Notes under the pieces: model-generated
The model's input: only the letters and a program-made list of their open reading frames with translations
The model's database searches: none
Told to the model about the DNA's origin: nothing
Made by a program: the position numbers and the translations under genes
Assembly: GCF_027921745.1 (NCBI RefSeq)
Contig: NC_079238.1
Span: 2,046,001 to 2,110,000 of the forward strand
Length of the DNA: 64,000 nt
Origin: Schizosaccharomyces osmophilus
Lineage: Eukaryota > Ascomycota > Schizosaccharomycetes > Schizosaccharomycetales > Schizosaccharomycetaceae
Direction of reading: 5' to 3'
Shown: positions 10,463 to 21,494 of the stretch, piece after piece
How the letters are laid out: the number at the start of each line of letters is the position of its first letter
Position numbering within the stretch: position 1 is the stretch's first letter

Positions 10463-11560
10463 ATGGATTTGAGGGCGCGTTTATTGTCTGAAACCTCGAA
10501 ACAATGGTTTAAGCTATTACATGCTAAAGTGATCGTTAGTAGGTCAGTTGACCCGTACTTCAACTTGGCTCTCGAAGACTTTCTGTACTCTAACAGTAAA
10601 TCTGCTAGATCTTTAGTTCTATACACAAACACCCCTAGTGTGATTATCGGAAGAAATCAAAACCCTTGGGTGGAAGCCAACGTGAGGAAATGCAGAAGCA
10701 ATTTGATCAACATTATTCGCCGGAAATCTGGAGGTGGTACTGTGTTTCATGATCTAGGAAATGTGAATTATAGCCTTTTGGCGAACCGAAACGAATTTTC
10801 ACATACAAAGGGAGCTGAACTGATACTTAAGGCTCTTCAAGAATTAAACATAGAAGCAGAGCTTAATCAGCGCCATGATATTGTTTTAAAGGAAACAAAA
10901 CAAAAAATAAGTGGTTCCGCTTACAAGATCAGCAAAGGGAAAACTTACCATCATGGTACAATGCTTCTCGATTCGGATTTGGAGGGAATTAGCAGGTATT
11001 TAAAAAGCACAACGAAGGGAATTATTTCCAAAGGTGTTTCAAGTACCCGATCGGATGTTGCAAATGTAAAACTTGCTCGAGTAGATTTTCTAAAGGAAGC
11101 AATCATAAGCTTTTTACAATACGACAATGCTCGGCATTCCTCTGGAAGTAATCCCACCATTTCTTTAAATGATCAAGAAAGCAAAGACTCTTTTTTTGGA
11201 GAGAACATTATGTTTGTGGATTCAAATGATCTGGCTGGCGTGCCACATATCATGAAAACCATGCAGGAACTCAAATCATGGGATTGGACCTTTGGACAAA
11301 CACCGTTCTTTAAGCAGTTCATAACTACAAATACTCTACCTATCGGGAATCATATGGTTGAACTTGATATATCTATACGGCATGGGAAAATTGAAAACTT
11401 CATTCTTACGAGCTCAAATAACCGACTTCAACAAGAAATAATGAATTATCCTTGGAAAGGGATGGCATATGAATTGGGCTTTATCAATTCTCTTATGATA
11501 AATAGCATTCCTAGTTCAGAAGCATTGGTTGTTCTCGATTGGATATCCAAAAATATTTAA
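10463..11560 (+). CDS. Lipoate-protein ligase A family protein
   Basis: Intronless, 365 residues, ATG at 10463. The lipoate-binding signature RRKSGGGTVFHDLGNVNYSL (~res 86-105) and the catalytic-lysine segment GSAYKISKGKTYHHG (~151-165) are intact, followed by a C-terminal accessory domain (~270-365). The family transfers lipoyl or octanoyl groups to lysines of mitochondrial 2-oxoacid dehydrogenase E2 and GcvH proteins. In yeast the relative Lip3/Aim22 moves the moiety to E2 subunits. The first ~20 residues are basic and could target the protein to mitochondria. The stop codon at 11558-11560 overlaps that of the convergent TatD gene by two bases. Length is close to fungal homologues. Confidence 0.88.
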   Translation: MDLRARLLSETSKQWFKLLHAKVIVSRSVDPYFNLALEDFLYSNSKSARSLVLYTNTPSVIIGRNQNPWVEANVRKCRSNLINIIRRKSGGGTVFHDLGNVNYSLLANRNEFSHTKGAELILKALQELNIEAELNQRHDIVLKETKQKISGSAYKISKGKTYHHGTMLLDSDLEGISRYLKSTTKGIISKGVSSTRSDVANVKLARVDFLKEAIISFLQYDNARHSSGSNPTISLNDQESKDSFFGENIMFVDSNDLAGVPHIMKTMQELKSWDWTFGQTPFFKQFITTNTLPIGNHMVELDISIRHGKIENFILTSSNNRLQQEIMNYPWKGMAYELGFINSLMINSIPSSEALVVLDWISKNI

Positions 11561-12756
11561 TCTAACAGCAAAGTACTATTCTCCCAGATTTTATCAGCTA
11601 AATCTTCGAGACTGATACCTTTTATCTTGGCTACAGCTTCTGCAACGATCACAGTATTGCATGGTTCGTTCCTACCCCTAACCATACACCCTTCTTTATA
11701 TCTCTCTTTTTTACATGTATCAAAAAGGTTTTTGGAGTCCAAGAAAGCATGGCCAGCATGCGATGGGCGAATTTCACACCAAGGGGCATCTGGGAAATTC
11801 AGTTAGAATACTTTTTCATATTTATACAACAGTTATTTGAAATAAAAGACATACCCGTTTCTAACAACATCTTATCCAAAGGAATTGCTCTTACTACTTC
11901 AACATTTTCAGGTGTTTTTAAAGAGCAACCATTGACCCCAACATATAGATCGTGATCAACACATTGTTGCATCTCTTCAACTGTTCCGGTGAAGGAATGT
12001 ACAACACCCTTTTTAGGTAGATTTGGTAAATATTTTTCAAGAATTTCAAAAAAGTCGTTGGCCGCATTTCTTGAATGTAAAAATAAAGGCAATTGTACCC
12101 TAACGGCAAGCTTCAATTGCTCTTCGAAATACCTTAAAATAGTTAGAAACAAAGTGAAGGCTAACTTAGCATGTAAATTACTCACTTTTTCTGTACATCT
12201 GCTGAAGCGTGATGAAGTCTGTCATAATCCAAACCAAATTCACCAAACGCAGCTACTTTTCCTGTTTTTTTTCCTTCATGAACTAAGGATTCTAACTGAT
12301 TGAGATAGTCTTCAGGTCCTTCAGGATTGTTGTTAAAGCATTCCGCCTGACAAGGATGCACTCCAATCGTACAAGTAAAGGAATCTGCAAGTTAGCTTCT
12401 GGGTGAAAATTTGCGACTTTATTTATGCATAAAACTTTCAGTAATTTGGTTTTTGAGCTATTCATACCATATTGGGTTGCAAGTTTTAAAGCGTCTCTTG
12501 AATTGACGACATTGTCTCCAGTAATCATCATTTTTTGGACGCCCTTTGACACTGCACGAGAAATAACAGCGTCGAAATCATCTATATGGCGTTGCTTGTC
12601 ATGATAAAAGCCTCGAAAGACAGGATCTGTCGCGTTATATCCAATATCGTAAAACCGAAGACTAATAAATAAATCAGTATTAGGCACGAATAAATTGTTT
12701 ATTTTTAATTATGTAATAAATTACCTCCTTTGAATTGCCTGTTTAATCTGAGCCAT
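11557..12756 (-). CDS. TatD-family metal-dependent deoxyribonuclease, five exons
   Basis: Exons 12725-12756, 12468-12661, 12186-12384, 11855-12132 and 11557-11789 join in frame to 311 residues. The family order is present: RFYDIGYNATDPVFRG at the N-terminus (the TDPMF class rather than HxHxD), GVHPCQA, GEFGLDYDR (Glu ligand), LPLFLHSR (His ligand), VVHSFTG (His ligand) and LETDAPWC (Asp ligand). TatD enzymes are 3'-5' exodeoxyribonucleases with roles in DNA breakdown and repair. The metal ligands look intact, so the enzyme is probably active. Introns have regular branch points such as CTAAT and CTAAC. The gene ends on the overlapping stop shared with the lipoate-ligase gene. Confidence 0.88.
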
Positions 12757-12908
12757 GCTTATTCAAGGATTCAAGGATGATTTTTGTATTTTCTGAATTA
12801 TAGGAAGTGAATCTGAAAGTAGTTATATAAGCACACAACTATTTCATTATAAAAGTGGATTTACTCCTTGTTTTCTTATAAATTGGCTCTTAAACGATTG
12901 CGGTAATG

Positions 12909-12932
12909 AAAAAAAAAAAAAAAAAAAAAAAA
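12909..12932. repeat. Poly(A) homopolymer run
   Basis: Twenty-four consecutive A lie between the TatD gene start and the pgr1 3' end, in a 275-nt spacer. Such tracts are common in fission yeast promoters and exclude nucleosomes; here it is upstream of the TatD start. Confidence 0.8.
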
Positions 12933-13031
12933 TATTCAACAATAAGTTTTATAAATTTACTGTTTACGCTTTTAGAAAATTAAGCTCAAAAAAGAATCCA
13001 CACAAAACTACACGAGGATTTTGAAATCTGC

Positions 13032-14543
13032 TTAAACTAAAGTAACCAATTCCTCAGCAGAAGTAGGATGAATTGCGACGCAGTTATCAAAGTCAGCTTT
13101 GGTAGCACCCACTAAAACATGTTAGCAACAACTATTCACATAAAAACAAAAAAAAAAGGAAATTAAATCACTTACTCTTTATAGCTACACCGAAACCTTG
13201 AAGAATTTCTGAAGAAAAGTCACCAACCATGTGCAAACCAACGACCTTTTGGAGAGGACCAGCACAGATAAGTTTGTATGTAGTAGGGACCTTATTCTCT
13301 TCATCGACCAAAGCGTAATTCAGACCTCTAAAAGTGGAATTGTAGACCTTAATCTCGTTTTCGCCATATTTATCAATAGCTTCCTGTTCAGTAAAACCAA
13401 TAGTACCGGCCTCGGGATGAGCGAAAACAACAGAGGGGACATTAATATAATCCAAATGAGCGTCCTTAACCCCTCCAAAGAGACGGTCAGACAAACGACG
13501 ACCTGCAGCAATGGCTACGGGAGTGAGCTCAATCTTGCCAACAACGTCACCCAAAGAGAGGACAGAAGGAACATTTGTGCGTTGGTATTCATCAGCAACA
13601 ACGTGTCCACTAGGGAGAGTCTTAACGCCAGCCCGGTCAAGACGCAAACCCTCAGTCTTGGGGGTACGACCGACGGCCCAAAGGAGGCTGTCGACGTCTA
13701 AAGCGCTTTGTTCGCTATGAAGACGCAATTGAGAGGATGGGAGCTTTTCAATCTTGCTAAACTCGTCGGAGTTTTTATGTATATGAATACCGAGATGTTC
13801 AAAGTGCTTCATAATCCCATCGCTGACAATGGGGTCAAAGCGGCGCAAAAATTTGTCACGGCGAATAAACAAATGGGTTTCTGTACCTAGAGCGGCAAAA
13901 ACACCAGCCAGTTCTATAGCAATGTATCCAGCACCGACAACGGCAACTTTCTTGGGTTGTTCTTCCAATTCGAAAAATCCATCACTGTCAATACCGTACT
14001 CGGCACCGGGTATATGAGAAGGCCAGATAGGTCGACCACCCACGGCGATGAGAATGTTTTTCGCAGAAAAGGTTTGAACGCCAGAGCCGTCCAACATATC
14101 CACGGCAACTTCCGTGGGTGAAATAAAGCTGGCATGACCAGAAATATATAAAACACCATCATTGTTGACATTACGCTCGTAGATTCCATTCAATCTTTTA
14201 ATATAAGCATCTCGCTTTCTTTTAATAAGGCCCCAGTCGAAGCGACCGATGTTGCTTTCAGGAAATCCTTGTTGAGGAGCGGTTTTCATCTTGGCAACCA
14301 AATCGGCGATATTCCACATTATTTTTTTGGGGACACAGCCATAATTTACACAAGTACCACCTAAGCGACCAGAAGCTTCAACCAAGCCTACCTTGGCACC
14401 ATATTTGGCTGCACGTCGAGCAGATGCAAGACCACCTATAAGAACAAGGCATTAGTCATTTGTAATCAATTTTGTATATTTATATACATACCGCTTCCAC
14501 CGCCAATAACTAAATAATCAAATGCTTTTGTAGTAGGAGGCAT
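13032..14543 (-). CDS. pgr1: Glutathione reductase
   Basis: Three exons: 14492-14543, 13176-14435 and 13032-13111, giving 463 residues. The N-terminal FAD site DYLVIGGGSGGLASARRAA is completed across the first intron. The redox-active disulfide GGTCVNYGCVPKK (~res 44-56), the NADP-binding AVVGAGYIAIELAG and the C-terminal HPTSAEE (His/Glu catalytic pair from the partner subunit) are all present. The enzyme reduces GSSG with NADPH as a homodimer and is essential in S. pombe. A product of 463 residues agrees with S. pombe Pgr1 as I remember it, at clearly less than full identity, which argues for a sister species. The third exon is only 80 nt and encodes the C-terminal catalytic residues. Confidence 0.95.
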
Positions 14544-14609
14544 GTATCTAGTGAATAAAAGTAGGAAAAGGTACCTTTCAATTTAGCACTACGCGTAGCC
14601 TTAAGTACA

Positions 14610-14619
14610 AGGGTAGGGT
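14610..14619 (-). promoter_or_regulatory. HomolE-type box upstream of pgr1
   Basis: Read in the direction of pgr1 the sequence is ACCCTACCCT, identical to the HomolE element best known from S. pombe ribosomal-protein promoters. It lies ~67 nt upstream of the pgr1 ATG. No HomolD partner (CAGTCACA) is seen beside it. Use in a redox gene promoter is inferred. Confidence 0.5.
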
Positions 14620-14669
14620 TACGATACGCCGTTTTAATTTTGCTACATTCGGCTACTTATTACAAACGA

Positions 14670-14676
14670 TTAGTAA
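14670..14676. promoter_or_regulatory. Possible Pap1/AP-1-like site
   Basis: TTAGTAA lies ~130 nt upstream of the pgr1 ATG and matches the core recognised by Yap1/Pap1 family bZIP factors. S. pombe pgr1 is known to be stress- and Pap1-responsive. A single 7-mer is weak evidence. Confidence 0.35.
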
Positions 14677-14944
14677 GAATTTTATAGAATGTAGTAAGAA
14701 TAATGATTTATTAAAAATATAGCTTTTTCAAGATTTGAAGTCTTTGTGGCGAGTTCATCAATATACACAGGAAGAGTAGTAGGAAGAAATTAGGGAATTA
14801 ATTGAATAAATGAGTGTATAAGTGTTTATCTGTAAACTTAAGATTGGAGCGTAAAGACCACTATGTATGTAATGAGATTCTTCTGAATGGAAAAAATGTG
14901 TTAAAAGAGCGACGATAGACACAAGAAAACCAGATTTCGTATGA

Positions 14945-15940
14945 CTAAATGATTTTTCGAACAGCATCTACACGAGACTGCATAACACTGAGAGCAGGAC
15001 AAACCCACTCTAGGCAACTACATTGCATTCCTTGCCATCGGTAGGAACCAATTTTCGAACTGCATTTGGGGCAGTCAAAACGACCCTCTAAATTTCCTTG
15101 TTCCAACTCGGGCTGCATCCAACGAATAGGCTCAAGAAAATAATGAGTACATCGAACATTTGCTGGTTTATTTTTTGGCTCATGAGGAATAATGTAGTCG
15201 GACGACGCAAGTATAAATCTGCATTTCTTACAGCGGATTTCAGTTTGCCCTGCACGAGCCCGAACCGATTCAGTATAATTTACATCTGATGGCACTCTTA
15301 TGTTTAGGACAGCGAAATCACCATACTTATGGAAGAGCCAAAGTCGATATGGACGTTGCTGTTGAGTAAGCTCAAAACTGCATTCATATAATACTTGCAG
15401 TTGTTTAAAAAAACTTGGGTTTGGAGAAATATTTAAACGCTTGGTAGAAATATAGCTTAAAGCTTTCTCGGGATTCCAATCGTTTTTCTTCATTAAGTAA
15501 GCTGATACTAAAGTGACGGACCTAGATACCCCAGCGAAACAGTGTACAAGAACACCAGAATTGGAAGCAATGGCTTGGTCTATAAACTTAATCGTTTTCG
15601 AAATATGCTGCAAAATGTTTTGTGAACTTCCATCCTCCATAGGGATCCATAAGTGTTGATTGCTTGGTAAGTTCAATTTTGGATCTACGCTCATAGCACT
15701 TAAAACGTATTGTATGTTGTTCTTTTCCAGCAAATCCTTCCTGGATGCAGCCTTCCAACTGCTGATGTAGATATTTTCATCAATTTTGGAAATTTGGTCT
15801 AGAGAGTCTGCGTAGCCAACCTGGTTGATAGCTTTCTCAATGGACCCATCGTTTTGAAGAGAAGCTTCTGCTCCTTGAACTGAAGAATGTATCTCACTGA
15901 ATAGAGGCTTCCATGTCTGTTCATCCTGGTGCACTGACAT
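14945..15940 (-). CDS. yvh1: Dual-specificity phosphatase Yvh1
   Basis: Intronless, 331 residues, ATG at 15940. The phosphatase domain (~res 45-190) has the CX5R loop HCFAGVSRSVT and the general-acid region. The C-terminal zinc-binding domain has CKKCRF, CTHYFLEP, FDCPKC and CSCLEWVCP (~res 235-315), the arrangement unique to Yvh1. Yvh1 releases Mrt4 from pre-60S particles so that the P stalk can assemble, a role that depends on the zinc domain more than on phosphatase activity. In S. cerevisiae it also affects sporulation and glycogen. Active-site Cys and Arg are intact. The N-terminal ~45 residues are family-variable. Confidence 0.9.
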   Translation of the reverse strand: MSVHQDEQTWKPLFSEIHSSVQGAEASLQNDGSIEKAINQVGYADSLDQISKIDENIYISSWKAASRKDLLEKNNIQYVLSAMSVDPKLNLPSNQHLWIPMEDGSSQNILQHISKTIKFIDQAIASNSGVLVHCFAGVSRSVTLVSAYLMKKNDWNPEKALSYISTKRLNISPNPSFFKQLQVLYECSFELTQQQRPYRLWLFHKYGDFAVLNIRVPSDVNYTESVRARAGQTEIRCKKCRFILASSDYIIPHEPKNKPANVRCTHYFLEPIRWMQPELEQGNLEGRFDCPKCSSKIGSYRWQGMQCSCLEWVCPALSVMQSRVDAVRKII

Positions 15941-16295
15941 TTTGCTATAATATGGATATCCCCTCGAAAAAGCAAACGATAAATTAGAAAGAGTTTAGCG
16001 ACGAAAACTCAAATAAATTAAAAATAAAAATATAATGCAATGCCCAAAATTCCAAATAAAAACCGTAAAAGTTCTCTTTTTCTTAACCTGTAGTTTTTAA
16101 CATGAAGTTCTCTTAGGGATAGCTTGTTACTTGGCAAACAAGACGCAAGTGTTGGGATTGTTATCTGGTGGCTTTCGAAAATCAATCGATGTACGCTTCT
16201 CTCCTTTACATGCAAGCATTAAAAGAAGTGGCATTGTGCTTGGAATAAGAATTAAAACTCTAGTTTTTTAAAATATTTTTGTAAAGTATATTACA
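15941..16295. other. Divergent promoter region yvh1/J-protein
   Basis: This 355-nt region separates two divergent start codons. A 65-codon minus frame at 16018-16215 was judged not a gene: no conserved pattern, and its position is in the promoter. Confidence 0.5.
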
Positions 16296-17680
16296 ATGGA
16301 GGCAAGCAAAGAAGAAGCGCTTCGGTAAGGTTCTTTTCGCAAAGGTTCATTTTTGGGCGCTAATTGTTATCATTATAGCTGTATAAATCTCGCCAGAAAG
16401 TATTTGGATACAGGCAATTATCAAAAAGCATCCAAACTTGCTGATAAATCCGAACGAATTCTCCCTACATCAGAAGCAGAAGACTTCAGAAGATATATGG
16501 CTAAAGAGAGGACTACCAATAAGACGAAGCCTTCTGCCGCATCGACTGGAACTAGTAATGGCTCTTCAACTATGCGTGATAGAACCTCAAATGCACCGAA
16601 AAGCAATGATTTTTCTCAGGCATCATACACACGTGAACAGATTGAAATTGTTCGGAAAATAACAAAATTAAAGGAACATGAGTATTACGAAATATTAAAT
16701 TTGACAAAGGACTGCAAAGATCTAGAGATAAAAAAGTCGTACCGGAAACTCGCATTGCAACTACATCCAGATAAGAATCACGCACCAAATGCTGATGAAG
16801 CTTTTAAAAGTATGTGGTGAACAATTTATTTATGCTTCTTTGTAAAATGAATTCAATTACGCTAACTCTTCACTTAGAGGTTTCCAAGGCGTTTCAGGTT
16901 CTTTCGGACCCGAACATGAGAGCGCACTACGATCGAACAGGAGCAGACCCAGAATCACGAGCTAGTACCTCTACTTCCTCATTTGCTCAACGGGCTGGTC
17001 CGGGTTTCCAGGGTTTTTCTGGCTATCCACAAGCACAGATGTCACCCGAAGATTTGTTCAATTCATTCTTTGGCGATCAGTTCTTTTCAGGTAAGTAACA
17101 TGCGTACAATTAACTCTTCATTTGTAGCTGACATGTCTTTTTAGGAGGACCAAACACATTTTTCTTTGGCGGACCTGGAGTTCGTGTTCATCAATTTGGA
17201 GGTCGTCCTCGGAGATTCCGTAGGCAACAAGCCCAAGATACTAGTAGCAAGAGTACGCTTTACCAAATCCTCCCCATCCTCATAATTGTTATCTTTGCAT
17301 TTTTGTCTAATTTTACTTCTTTTGACGATTCGTCCGTTCGTGCTGGATACTCCTTTGCGCCTACAGAAAAGTATTCTGCCCAGTACGTGTCTCCGAAATA
17401 TAAGGTTCCGTACTATGTGAATCCAAAACAATACAAATCTCTGTCTTCTCGAGACTCTTATAGACTGGCTAATCAGATAGAGCAACAATACGCGGAGAAA
17501 ATGCACGCTGAGTGCATTAAAGAAAGAGAGTACAAGGAGAATCAGATCCGGAAATCTTATGGTTGGTTCTTCCCTGATGAAGAAAAGTTAAGCAGGGCGA
17601 AAGAAATTTCTTTGCCTCATTGCGATGAGTTTTCTCGGCTCAGTTATCATAAATCATTTTCTAATTATTATTACTATTAA
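16296..17680 (+). CDS. ER J-protein, DnaJ/DUF1977 family (DNAJB12/B14-like)
   Basis: Exons 16296-16324, 16379-16809, 16878-17090 and 17145-17680 give 402 residues. An N-terminal helical segment starts MEASKEEALRC as in DNAJB12/B14. The J domain (~res 122-190) follows, with HYYEILN-like EYYEILNLTK, the HPD motif in LQLHPDKNHAPNADEAFK and a final DP..RAHYDR. A Gly/Phe-rich linker leads to one transmembrane helix (LPILIIVIFAFL, ~res 265-280). The DUF1977 C-terminal region (~290-400) contains YVNPKQYKSLSSR. Such J-proteins stimulate Hsp70 at the cytosolic face of the ER membrane in ER-associated degradation and membrane-protein folding. Splice junctions all keep frame; the last acceptor was chosen (17144) over one 17 nt earlier because only it keeps the reading frame. 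Confidence 0.88.
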
Positions 17681-18372
17681 GTCTAACTCTCTGATCCGTT
17701 TACCTTTTCGTTCGTTATCCTTTCCCTCAATCTATGATTCACTTTTACTTAAGTACGAGAATGATTGTGGAATCCACAAAAATAGAAAACCGGATAGAAA
17801 AGTGGGGTTTCCTTTGGCACCCTTTCATATAGACTTCAAAATTGGCTGAAACTTTTTTGAGACATAGTCGTTCTCTTGTTGATAATTTTTCCCTTCTCAA
17901 AGAATGGAGCCTGAGATTATTCATTAATTTGGGCTGTTGCGTTTTTCTCCCTTAGAATTCTCTTCGGTGGTCATCTATTTCTTTATTTTAATAATTCCAT
18001 ATACTAGAAACTCATGATTGACTTAATTTCTAACGGTTTTGGTTTTTATAATTTACCAGTATTTTGTCGAATTTCTATCAAAAGTTGCTGTTTGCAAAGA
18101 ACAATGTCATGCTACATAGGCACAAAATAATGTAACCCGTAATCAGGTAGTTTCATCCTTCGTCTCGTAATTTAAAATGCATACAGTTGCTCCCATGAAC
18201 CTTCAATTCATGAAAGCTACTTTTCTAAATCAATTTTCAAAACAACCAAATTTGTATCTACGGTATCTTGTTTTTTTGAAAAAAGGGCTCACTCCAACTC
18301 CTTATATACTTGCTTGCTAATAGACTGACTGAACTCTGTATAAACATTTTACTAAAGAAAAAGGGCCAAAAA
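17681..18372. other. Intergenic region before methionyl-tRNA synthetase
   Basis: This 692-nt spacer between genes on the same strand is T-rich. I found no tRNA, 5S or repeat in it. A TATA-like ccttatatac lies ~75 nt before the synthetase start. Confidence 0.5.
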
Positions 18373-20831
18373 ATGGCAACTATTAAATTGCAGTTTCCTG
18401 CATCTTTAAAGACTTCGTATACGTTTGCAAACTCTTTGAAAGTTGCTATTTCAATTCACGAATATGGTGTAAAAGCTCCTATTGAAGGAGGTAAGATTTA
18501 AGACGAAAAGTTTAATCAATTATTGACACGAAATAGCTGCAAATTGCTCTTCTGTTCGATTGCTAGATGCCAAAGATTCAGAAAAATTTATTTCTGATGC
18601 CAATGCAATCGTAAGGTAAGAAATTATTTAGGGCATTTAAAATATGGTGATGATGCTTACATTCGCATAGTTATTTGTATTGGCAACAAAAGAATGTTTC
18701 TTTTGAAGAGTTCCTGAACTCTAAAATGTCTATTTTGGATTGGGAAGCTTTAACCTTTGGTCATTTTGTGAAAGAAGCTGCCGAGAATAAAAATTTTAAT
18801 CAACTGTTGAGCCTTTTACAGGAAATAATCAAGCAAGACTCTGTTTCTGAAAACTTTACCCCTGTAGAAATTGCTCTCGTTGCTGATATCCATTTCTGCG
18901 TCGCCAATGGAGCTGGTTTGGAAGGGTACCCAGAATTGAGTAAGTGGTATTTAAAAACTGAAAAGAACCCTTCTTTCGTAAAGGCTTTACGGGTCTGTCT
19001 CGAGAAATCTTTAGGTCAACCTGCCGAGATTTCCGCCAAGGTTCCTATTTCTACAGAAACTCGTAACGTCCAAACTAGCAGTTTGATGCGTGAACGAAAT
19101 CCATCTGAGAAGCTTCTTCCTAAAGCAAATGAAGCCAACATTTTAATTACTTCTGCTTTGCCTTATGTAAACAATGTTCCTCACTTGGGTAATATTGTCG
19201 GAAGCACCCTCAGTGCTGATGTCTTTGCTCGTTATCATCGTGCCCGCAATCATAACACTCTCTATATTTGCGGTACTGATGAATATGGTACCGCTACCGA
19301 GACCAAAGCTTTGGAAGAAGGTATGTCTCCCAAAGAACTTTGTGACAAGTATAATGTTTTACACAAGCAGGTCTACGATTGGTTTGAAATCGAGTTTGAC
19401 GAATTTGGTCGTACTACTACTCCAAAACAGACTGAGATTGCCCAACACATCTTCAAAAAATTGCATGAAAACGGATTCATGTCTGCTGATTCTATGACTC
19501 AATTATATTGTGAAGTTCATAATGGATATCTCGCTGATCGATATGTTGAAGGAATCTGTCCTAAATGCCAATATGAGGATGCTCGAGGTGATCAATGTGA
19601 TAAATGTGGTGGTCTTCTGAATGCTTTTGAACTCGTTGAACCCAAGTGTAAGTTGGATGGCTCTAAACCTGTCAAGCGTGAAACGCGCCACGTTTTCTTG
19701 TCTTTAGATAAGTTACAACCTGCTGTTGAAACCTGGGCCACTGAAGCTGCCGTTGAGGGTAAATGGACTGTGAACGGACGAGCCATTACTGAATCTTGGT
19801 TGAAGGAAGGACTTCGTCCTCGCTGCATTACTCGTGACCTGAAATGGGGTACGCCAGTTCCTTTGGAGGAATTCAAAGACAAAGTTCTTTATGTATGGTT
19901 TGATGCTCCTATTGGTTACATCAGCATGACTGCTAACTACACTGATGAATGGGAGAAATGGTGGAGAAATCCTGAGCAAGTCAAACTGTATCAATTCATG
20001 GGCAAGGATAATGTTCCTTTCCATACTGTCATTTTCCCTTCCTCTCTGTTGGGTACGAAGGAAAAATGGACAATGTTGCACCACATTAACACAACCGATT
20101 ATTTGAATTATGAGACTGGCAAATTCTCAAAGTCTCGGGGTGTCGGTGTCTTTGGTAACACGGCTCAAGATATCGGTTTATCTCCTTCCGTTTGGCGTTA
20201 TTACCTTTTATCTACTCGTCCTGAAACTTCCGATACCATGTTTACTTGGAAAGATTTCATTACTAGACACAATTCCGAGTTGCTTGCTAATGTTGGTAAT
20301 TTTGTAAACCGCACTCTCAAATTTACCACTGCCAAATACAATGGAATTGTTCCTCATTATTTAGAGAATGCATCTGTTGGAGCCGCCAAGTTGAAGACAG
20401 ACTTCGTTCAAGATGTTAACATGTTATTGAAAAAGTACAATGCTGCGCTTGAGCAATCGAAATTGCGTGAAGGACTTCGACTTGCGATGGAAATTTCGGC
20501 TCGTGGTAATCAATACCTTCAAGATAACCGCGTTGACAACAAGTGTTTCTTGTATGAAAGACAAAAGTGTGCCGATGCGATTGGTTATTCTCTGAACTTG
20601 ATTTATTTGCTTGCTTCTATAATGTATCCATATATGCCTAGTGTAAGCTCCAGTATCAATAAGCAATTGAATGCTCCTGCGATGGCTATTACTGGCGATT
20701 TCTCTCTTCCTTTACTTCCTGGTCACAGAATTGGAGAGCCTGAATATTTGTTCTCCCGCATTGACGAAAGCATGGAAGAAAAATGGCGTATTAAGTACGG
20801 TGGTGTCGATGTCCAAAAAGAAACTGCTTAA
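18373..20831 (+). CDS. Methionyl-tRNA synthetase, cytoplasmic
   Basis: Exons 18373-18490, 18537-18615 and 18671-20831 give 785 residues. The start MATIKLQFPASL is preferred over an in-frame Met 21 codons upstream, which would add an unrelated basic stretch. The N-terminal ~150 residues form a GST-C-like domain, as in fungal cytosolic MetRS bound to Arc1/tRNA cofactors. The catalytic domain has the HIGH-type motif PHLGN (~res 234-238), Cys-rich zinc loops (CPKC, CDKCGG; ~360-385), and the KMSKS-type loop KFSKSRG (~547-553). The anticodon-binding helical domain completes the C-terminus. It charges initiator and elongator tRNA-Met. No mitochondrial presequence is seen, so a separate mitochondrial enzyme is expected. 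Codon use looks biased as in highly expressed genes. Confidence 0.93.
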
Positions 20832-21494
20832 AAGGATTTGTCGCAGTCCCATTGTTATGATAAATTTTGATATACTGAAGAATAAATATCTTATTTTTGT
20901 AGTGGTTTTATTAGTTTAGAAAAAATACTGTCTTTTTTTATTATTTTTTTGGATAACATAGCAAAGCGGTTTTATTAAGTACCAAGTACCAAGATTCAGT
21001 TTTGAGAGTTGCTGATGAATTTAACCCCAAGTGAAATAATAGAAAGCAAAGTACGGATTAAGGACATATATTTTGGAAACTGCAAAACTTTGCTTAAACG
21101 CTGTTCCTATTGCATAGTTCACTGGTAATGGCTTAACAAATGTCTGTTATATGCAGTGTATATAAATCAAAAAATATTTTATTCGTTTTTATCAATGGTG
21201 TTTGGATAATCCCAGATATGGATTTGTGCTCCATTCCTTGCTCTTAACACACTTGGGTAATTTCTGTGCAGGGCCATAAAATTACAATTGTGGTATGCGT
21301 TCATTCCAGAAACTCAAATTCATTGATATACTAGTCCTGTAAAAATTATATTCGATTGTTAATTTGTACGGGAATCAAGCATTTTGCGATTTTCGGCAAA
21401 GTACCGTTTCGGGTGGCCATTGAAACCGTAGAGTCACGTACTCAAAGAATTTGTGAACGGTTAACAGGCTACATTTGAAAAAATAGCTTGATTT
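20832..21494. other. Intergenic region between metRS and the Siw14-like gene
   Basis: About 660 nt, T-rich near the metRS 3' end. A small snoRNA cannot be excluded by eye, but I see no convincing box C/D or H/ACA pair and no coding signal. Confidence 0.45.

Larger units (their letters stand above)
14544..14944. other. pgr1 promoter region
   Basis: This gap of 401 nt lies between the pgr1 start and the yvh1 stop, both on the minus strand. It contains a perfect HomolE-type box and an AP-1-like element, listed separately. Nothing else is evident. Confidence 0.6.

Noticed and set aside
16018-16215. 65-codon minus frame ending in a hydrophobic segment
   Set aside because: It sits in a divergent promoter and shows no conserved features; hydrophobic ends are common in T-rich DNA.
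20990-21340. Possible box C/D snoRNA (CTGATGA near 21010)
   Set aside because: No matching D box and terminal stem at a sensible distance were found.
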